A DNA stretch of 64,000 bases from Candidatus Symbiopectobacterium endolongispinus (GTDB lineage: Bacteria; Pseudomonadota; Gammaproteobacteria; Enterobacterales; Enterobacteriaceae), in assembly GCF_018777385.1 (NCBI RefSeq), contig NZ_JAFJYB010000002.1, positions 310,001 through 374,000 of the forward strand, read 5' to 3'. The notes beneath the pieces are model-generated. The model saw only the letters and a list, made by a program, of their open reading frames with translations, ran no database searches and had not been told where the DNA came from. How positions within the stretch are numbered: position 1 is the first letter of the stretch; each line of letters opens with the position of its first letter. Below, piece by piece: positions 59,159 to 64,000 of the stretch. The position numbers were made by a program, and so were the translations under genes.

Positions 59159-60312
59159 GCCACGGCGCGTATCGTTGAACCACCAGCCTGACCCGAACTG
59201 AAGCGGTGATTTAACCCCCCCCCTCTTCGCCGTACTGGAAGTTGGCAATCGTCGAAGCCACAATGTCATTGTAGGCTGCGTATAAGTTATAAATGATTGT
59301 CCTGGGTAAATGATTCTCCTCGGCCATTGCATTGAGAAATGCATTAAGATTGGCGGCCAACCGGGGTTGATCGGCAATAGCGTCAAACCCGCTATTTATC
59401 CCCACTTTTTCCAACATGCGTTAGTTATTATTGCGGATCGCGCCGAAATGAATTTGCATGGCCCAATCATATTTTTTATATAACCGAGCCAGCGTAATAA
59501 ATAATACGCTTTGCCAAATACTCTCTTCCGCTACGGTGATTATTTCACCCTGCATTTTTTTCAGGAATACCGTATCACCCTGTACCGTGGTGAACGGTGT
59601 AAAGGTTAAATCGCCCAGCCCGTGATCGGAAATACGGCAACCGACCTCGTGGAAAAGCTGCACCCGCGCTTCCAGCGCACGCTCAAAATCCGTGAACCGG
59701 ATAATGGTTTCACCGGTCAATTCCGCCAAACGCACCAAGGCAGAAGAGAACTGGTGTCTGTCATGCGAGAAAAACTCGTCCGGTCGAAAGGTCGGTAACA
59801 CTTTGGGAGTGAAACTGGCATCCTGCTTCAACAACTGATGATAATGCAGAGAATCCAGCGGCGAATCCGTGGTGCAAATAACCTCAACCCGAGAGTGCAT
59901 CATTAACGCACGCGGTGTGAAGGCATCATCCTGCAACTGACGGTTGCAGGCATCCATAATGTCACGCCAGTTACGGCTGCTCAGCATCTCATCAATGCCG
60001 AAGTATTGTTTCAGTTCCAGATGCGTCCAGTGATAGAGCGGGTTGCCAAATGCCGCTTCAACGGTTTCTGCCCACGCCTGAAATTTTTCTTCAGGGGAGG
60101 CATTACCCGTGATCTTTTCTTCTGGGATACCGTTGGAGCGCATCGCGCGCCAGCCACAGTTCCGTGATACTGCTGAAACGGTGGTTTTCATAAATGTCTT
60201 TGGCTTCCAGATGGCAGTGGTAGTCAATAATCGGTAAATCCCGCGCCACCTGCTGATAGAGTTTGACCCCAGTCGGGCTGCCTATCATGAAGTTGTCGTT
60301 AATCAAGTTCAT
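59159..60312 (-). pseudogene. uxaC: Glucuronate isomerase (UxaC), multiply broken and 3'-truncated
   Basis: Glucuronate/galacturonate isomerase, an amidohydrolase-fold enzyme of about 470 aa. ATG 60312; the metal motif IIDYHCHLEAKDI is near residue 30. Lesions, in coding order: a deletion with frameshift after SITELWLA near 60150; TAA at 59421-59423 after HFGAIRNNN; and a G9 run (59215-59223 as C9; eight expected) before VKSPLQFGSGWWFND. The last 80 or so residues are replaced by UxuB sequence. Conserved blocks FGNPLYHWTHLELKQYFGI and TTDSPLDSLHYH remain. Confidence 0.9.
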
Positions 60313-60347
60313 TGCTTTTCTCCTGCATCATCACCGTTGATGATGAC

Positions 60348-61442
60348 TTACCAGTTCCACAGCGTGCCGTCTTCCAAACGTGCCACCGGCAGGTGGGCCG
60401 GTTCGTAGGGGTATTTCGCCGCCAGCTTTTCGTCAAACTCGATGCCCAGCCCCGGTTTTTCTCCCGGATGCATGTAGCCATCCTCAAACGTCCAACTGTG
60501 CGGGAACACTTCCAGCATCTGTTCGGAGTAGCCCATGTATTCCTGTACGCCAAAATTTGGCACCCAGAGATCGAAGTGCAGCGCGGCAGCCATGCAGATT
60601 GGTGGCAAGTCGGACGGGCCGTGTGAACCGGTACGAACCTGATACAGCGACGCAAAATCGGCAATACGGCGCATGCCCGAGATACCGCCAGCATGCGTAA
60701 TGGTGGTGCGGATGTAGTCGATAAGCTGTTCTTCGATAAGCTGCTTACAATCCCAGATACTGTTAAACACTTCCCCGACCGCAATCGGTGTCAGGCGGTG
60801 GTGCATGTCATGCAGCAGGTGTTCGTTAAAGACGTATTTATCACGAACCGCTTCAAACAGTTTCGGGGCGAAATCCAGGTACTTCTCCGTTGACCAGAGT
60901 TGTTCTTCGGGCCAGTTCCATTTGGTGGCCGGTTCATACGCCAAGCCTTTGCCTTTGGCCATGCCGTAGGTGGTTTTCATTCCCGGCACGCCGCACCGCA
61001 CGCGAATCGCCTTAAAGCCCATTTCGCGGTGTTTAGCATAATCATCCAGCGCTTCATCAATGCTGTGCCCGGTGGTGTGACAATAAACCATTACCCCTGT
61101 GCGCGCCGCACCGCCCAGCAGTTGATACAGCGGCATGTTGGCAATCTTGCCTTTGATATCCCACAGCGCCATGTCTACCGCCGAAATGGCTGACATGGTT
61201 ACCGGACCACGACGCCAGTAGGCCCCTTTGTAGAAAAACTACCAAATATCCTCAATCTGCTGCGCATCACGCCCGATGAGCTGCGGGCAAACATGGTCTT
61301 TCAGGTAGGAAGCGACCGGTAGCTCACGCCCGTTCAGCGTAGCATCGCCGATACCGGTCAGACCGTCTTCGGTAGTAATTTTCAGGGTGACGAAATTACG
61401 CCCTGGACAAGTAACAAATACTTCAGCACTGACAATTTTCAC
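60348..61442 (-). pseudogene. rspA: Starvation-sensing protein RspA / mannonate dehydratase-like, amber plus core deletion
   Basis: An enolase-superfamily protein, family length about 404 aa, here 364 codons. TAG at 61239-61241 replaces Gln in the EDIWQ motif, after which the frame continues ([19 protein letters not shown]). After DMHHRLTPI the sequence jumps to [14 protein letters not shown]: about 39 residues, normally containing the metal-ligand Glu of WMEDPTP, are missing in frame. The end ([20 protein letters not shown] to LEDGTLWNW) is well conserved. Two independent lesions make it inactive. Confidence 0.92.
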
Positions 61443-61455
61443 ATCGATATCCTTC

Positions 61456-61581
61456 TATACCCGTCATACTTCAGGTTGCAGGTGCGTTGACTGCGCTCGC
61501 TCACCCAAATCACTTACTCAAGTAAGCTCATCGGGATTCGTTCACTTGCCACCTTCCTGCAACGCGAATTATTTAGGGTAT
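61456..61581 (+). repeat. Dispersed MITE-like repeat, copy 2
   Basis: 126 bp, same orientation as copy 1 (20392-20592). It shares the left end TATACCCGTCATACTTCAGG, the centre CACTTACTCAAGTAAGCTC and the right end CGAATTATTTAGGGTAT, and lacks about 75 bp of the centre. It lies just upstream of rspA. Confidence 0.82.
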
Positions 61582-61716
61582 GCATCATGGCTTCAATACC
61601 AACTACCATACAAGTAGATTTAGTATGAAAACATGATCGAATTCACATTTACACATGATGCAAGGAAATTGTTGGAGGAAATTCAGTCAGTGCTGCCCGG
61701 TCGATACCGGGCATTA

Positions 61717-62624
61717 TTAGCAGGCAGGACGAAGAGAAATTCGATTTTCTTCAATAAAATCAATAAAGAGCTTAACCATAGGGATTTGCGCACTGCGTTT
61801 GAGGTAGCTGACAGCGAAAATGCGTGGCAACTGGGTTTCTAACGGTGTGATGGTAATATCGAACCCTTCGAGGCTACCGGCAACCTGGGTACACTAGAAC
61901 ACACACCGTTCTGGTTCATTACCAAATCCATGATGATATCGATATTACTGCATTCGCGGAAATAGCTGGGTTTCAACCCCTGCTTGGTATAGGCATCAGA
62001 AACAATGGCATGCTCACCGGTGCCTTTCTGCGGCACGATCAACCGCGCCTGCGCCAGAGTTTCAAAGCTCAGCGTTTTGTGCTGCGCCAACGGATGATTG
62101 CTCGCCATCACGGCCACCAGTTGATCTTCATACAGCACCTGATGCGCAAACAGCGGATCGTCCTGATAGTCGGCAAACGGTGTAGAATAGGAGAAATGGA
62201 GATCGCCGTTACGCACCTTTTCTAACAGATCCATGCTGACACCGTCGATAAATGACATCTCAATGTTAGGATAGCGCCGTTGAAACTGGCTAAAGATTTC
62301 GTAATGCCGCAGACGATTGAATATCGGAAGAACACCGACTAACAATGCACCATCATGGCTGTCTTCATAACCACGAATAAATTGCTCAATATCGTAATAT
62401 TCTCTAATTATACCCCGTATTTTTTTTGGCAAATGCCTTACCAAAAGGAGTCAGGGAAAATTGGCGCGTCGTGCGATTTATCAGTTTTCTTTCTGTTTCC
62501 TGCTCCAGGAGCGCTATCTCCTGCGAAAGAAACGCCTGGGAAATTTCAGCGTTTTCGCTGCTTTAGTGAAGCTACCGATGCGAATCAGCTCATGATAGTA
62601 GACAAGGCGCTTAATATTTATCAT
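61717..62624 (-). pseudogene. LysR-family regulator with three frameshifts
   Basis: ATG 62624 starts MINIKRLVYYHELIRIGSFT. The helix-turn-helix (ISQAFLSQEIALLEQE) is in another frame after a lost G near 62540. An A8 run (T8 on the plus strand, near 62422-62429; seven expected) shifts again before KKIRGIIREYYDIEQF. The inducer domain (LLVGVLPIFNRLRHYEIFSQ, VMASNHPLAQHKTLSFE) is clean. A third shift near 61880 precedes the tail (TPLETQLPRIFAVSYLKRSA), ending TAA 61717. It may have regulated the divergent hydrolase. Confidence 0.8.
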
Positions 62625-63024
62625 TGATGCCTTAATTTATAATTAATAGATATAACTATTATATTAACACACAAAAAACAAATGTGACAAGAGACACAAA
62701 TAGCATGTTGCCGAACGTGCTTAAATGAATTCCGCTTAACAAAACAATATATATTATTTATATGTGAATGCCAGGTTGCATAAATGGCACGGGGAACGTG
62801 CATCTCAATAAAACGATGTTAGCAGCATAAAGCTATTTTTCATTATTCACGTTATGCACACGCGTGTGCGCAAAGACACATTGCTGCATTCATCTGCGAA
62901 AAAGGTATTCGCCTCTTTACGCGAATAGCGTCAACCTCTTTTTTGGATGCGCTATTCACGCGCGCCCTATTTCTGTGGTTACAGGGGTTGGGAAATAATG
63001 CTTGTTAATCACTAAGGAATGATG
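62625..63024. promoter_or_regulatory. Divergent intergenic region with palindromes
   Basis: 400 bp, AT-rich, no gene seen. It contains a perfect palindrome GCACACGCGTGTGC (62856-62869) and a stem-loop GAATAGCG/CGCTATTC (62923-62930 with 62950-62957). Both are candidate operator or leader structures for the hydrolase gene downstream. Confidence 0.5.
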
Positions 63025-63996
63025 ATGTCTACCAACAATAAATCGATGGCGCTGTGCCTGCCTTGTACCTTAGGTTGCTTACCCGCTACTGCCGCTATCG
63101 CGGATGCGCCGTTACATACGTTGTCCATAAAGAAGAGTGTTCCATCGGTAAAATTGATCTCCAACGTGGTTTTCTCTCAGGTGCAAATGCGCGGCTATTC
63201 TAACGTGGCGCTGAAAATGGATATTTTGCAGCCTGAATAGCCCAAAGCCCTGCCCGCCGTGCTGTTTGTCACTGGCGGTGGTTTTATCAACGCCAACAAG
63301 GATAACTACGTTCAGCAGCGCCTGGCGATGGCCGAGGCAGGCTATGTGGTTGCCAGCATGGAATATCGTGTAGCACCGACCGTGCTGTTTCCCGCACCGC
63401 TTGAAGATGTGAAATCAGCGGTGCGTTACCTGCGGGCACAGTCAGGGAAATTTGGCATTGACGGCGCGCATCTTGCGGTATTCGGCGCGTCCGCTGGCGG
63501 CTATCTGGCTGCCTTTACCGGCACATCGAACGGCGACAAACAGTTTGATAAAGGGGAAAATCTGGATCAAAACAGTCAGGTTCAGGCCGTGATCGATTTC
63601 TACAGACTCTCCGATTTACTACGCGTTGGCGAAGGCTTCCCCGATGATGTGGTACAAAAACACACCTCCGCGTCAGCAACCGAGGCTATTTGGGTGAACG
63701 GCACTTCCGTGTTCAACTATGGCGGCCCGATAACACGCTATCCTGAACACGCTGCCGCCGCTAACCCCATCAATTACATTAACAGCAATACTCCTACGTT
63801 CCTGATTATGCACGGTACCAAGGACACCATTGTCTCGCCGCGCCAAACGGAAATACTGCATCAGGCATTATTACAAAAAGGCATTGATTCTACGTATTAC
63901 TCGGTGAACAACGCACAGCACGGCGGTGATTACTGGATGCAGCCAGAGATCATGAAAATTGTGATCCAGTTCTTGGATAAGCATTTAAAGGGCTAA
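63025..63996 (+). pseudogene. Secreted alpha/beta hydrolase (esterase), amber mutated
   Basis: About 323 codons. ATG 63025 has AAGGA at good spacing (two ATG just upstream are less well placed). A hydrophobic leader (SMALCLPCTLGCLPATAAIA) suggests export. TAG at 63238-63240, probably from Gln, interrupts after codon 71; the frame continues unshifted. The alpha/beta hydrolase core is complete: oxyanion GGGFINAN, nucleophile Ser in VFGASAGGYLA, Asp in MHGTKDTIV and His in NAQHGGDYW. Of the BD-FAE/acetyl-esterase type; substrate unknown. One base change would restore it. Confidence 0.85.
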
Positions 63997-64000
63997 TATT

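Noticed and set aside
61633-61842. 69-codon plus-strand frame upstream of the LysR gene
   Set aside because: It overlaps the C-terminus of the reverse-strand LysR pseudogene, whose translated end (TPLETQLPRIFAVSYLKR) is clearly family-like.
712-63240. Possible stop-codon reassignment, since many internal TAG codons lie in otherwise intact genes
   Set aside because: The expected residues differ (Glu in FSRIESG and hutC, Gln in rspA, Trp in the head adaptor), all three stops occur, and the same genes also carry frameshifts. Ordinary nonsense decay explains it.
1-64000. CRISPR arrays, tRNA or rRNA genes
   Set aside because: No regularly spaced repeats, tRNA cloverleaf with CCA-type end or rRNA sequence was recognised on reading both strands.

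Overview
This is a window of an Enterobacterales chromosome in an advanced state of gene decay. The evidence for the order is the prfC-osmY-ytjA-yjjV neighbourhood (as in E. coli), an IS2-type element, a lambdoid prophage with a DinI-family gene, DmlR/DmlA-, RspR/RspA- and MdtG-type genes, an AzuC-like small protein gene, and two families of short dispersed repeats. Around 40 of roughly 70 recognisable genes carry nonsense codons, homopolymer frameshifts, small tandem duplications or deletions. This points to a recently host-restricted lineage (Serratia- or Sodalis-like symbionts are the obvious comparison), but I cannot name the species from sequence alone.

Region 1 (1-17.4 kb) is the head-tail and tail module of a lambda/HK97/N15-type siphovirus prophage. 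The order is major capsid (cut by the window edge), connector, head closure, gp10-like, U-like, tail tube with Ig domain, G/T chaperone, tape measure, M, L, K, I, J and tail fibre. Most of the morphogenesis genes are broken. The intact ones are the tail tube, M, I, the tail fibre (with an 11-G tract), and several accessory genes, among them a reverse-strand gene inside the tail operon and a DinI-family gene next to the right end. The prophage abuts the 5' end of prfC, a known integration target.

Region 2 (17.4-28.8 kb) holds intact prfC, broken osmY, tiny ytjA, a CsbD-like gene and broken yjjV. It then has a wrecked peptide ABC transporter operon (binding protein, two permeases and one ATPase damaged, second ATPase intact), a broken M20 peptidase and a broken LysR gene. 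Region 3 (28.9-33.3 kb) is an IS2-like element that has removed the front of a hybrid sensor kinase, followed by an intact LuxR-type response regulator.

Region 4 (33.3-46.9 kb) is a histidine-utilisation (hut) cluster. hutH, hutU, hutI, hutF and the repressor gene hutC are all disabled. Intact genes are hutG, hutD, an ABC transporter, and an aminotransferase plus an iron-type dehydrogenase that could form a histidine transamination branch. Several HutC-like operators remain in the two divergent intergenic regions.

Region 5 (46.9-57.5 kb) has tartrate/malate genes (tarD and its LysR neighbour, dmlR/dmlA), a YitT-type membrane protein, an IclR regulator, an intact succinate-semialdehyde-type dehydrogenase, an orphan PTS IIA and a broken mdtG. 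Between dmlA and mdtG lies a compact AzuC-like unit: a 25-codon gene with its own promoter, a perfect CRP site and a terminator. Region 6 (57.6-64 kb) holds a ruined hexuronate/RspA cluster (rspR, a uxaC::uxuB chimera, rspA), a broken LysR gene and a secreted alpha/beta hydrolase with one amber codon.

The main story is the mutational spectrum. Single-base homopolymer slips, 4-14 bp tandem duplications, deletions apparently between short direct repeats, and about 19 premature stops are scattered evenly over prophage and chromosome.
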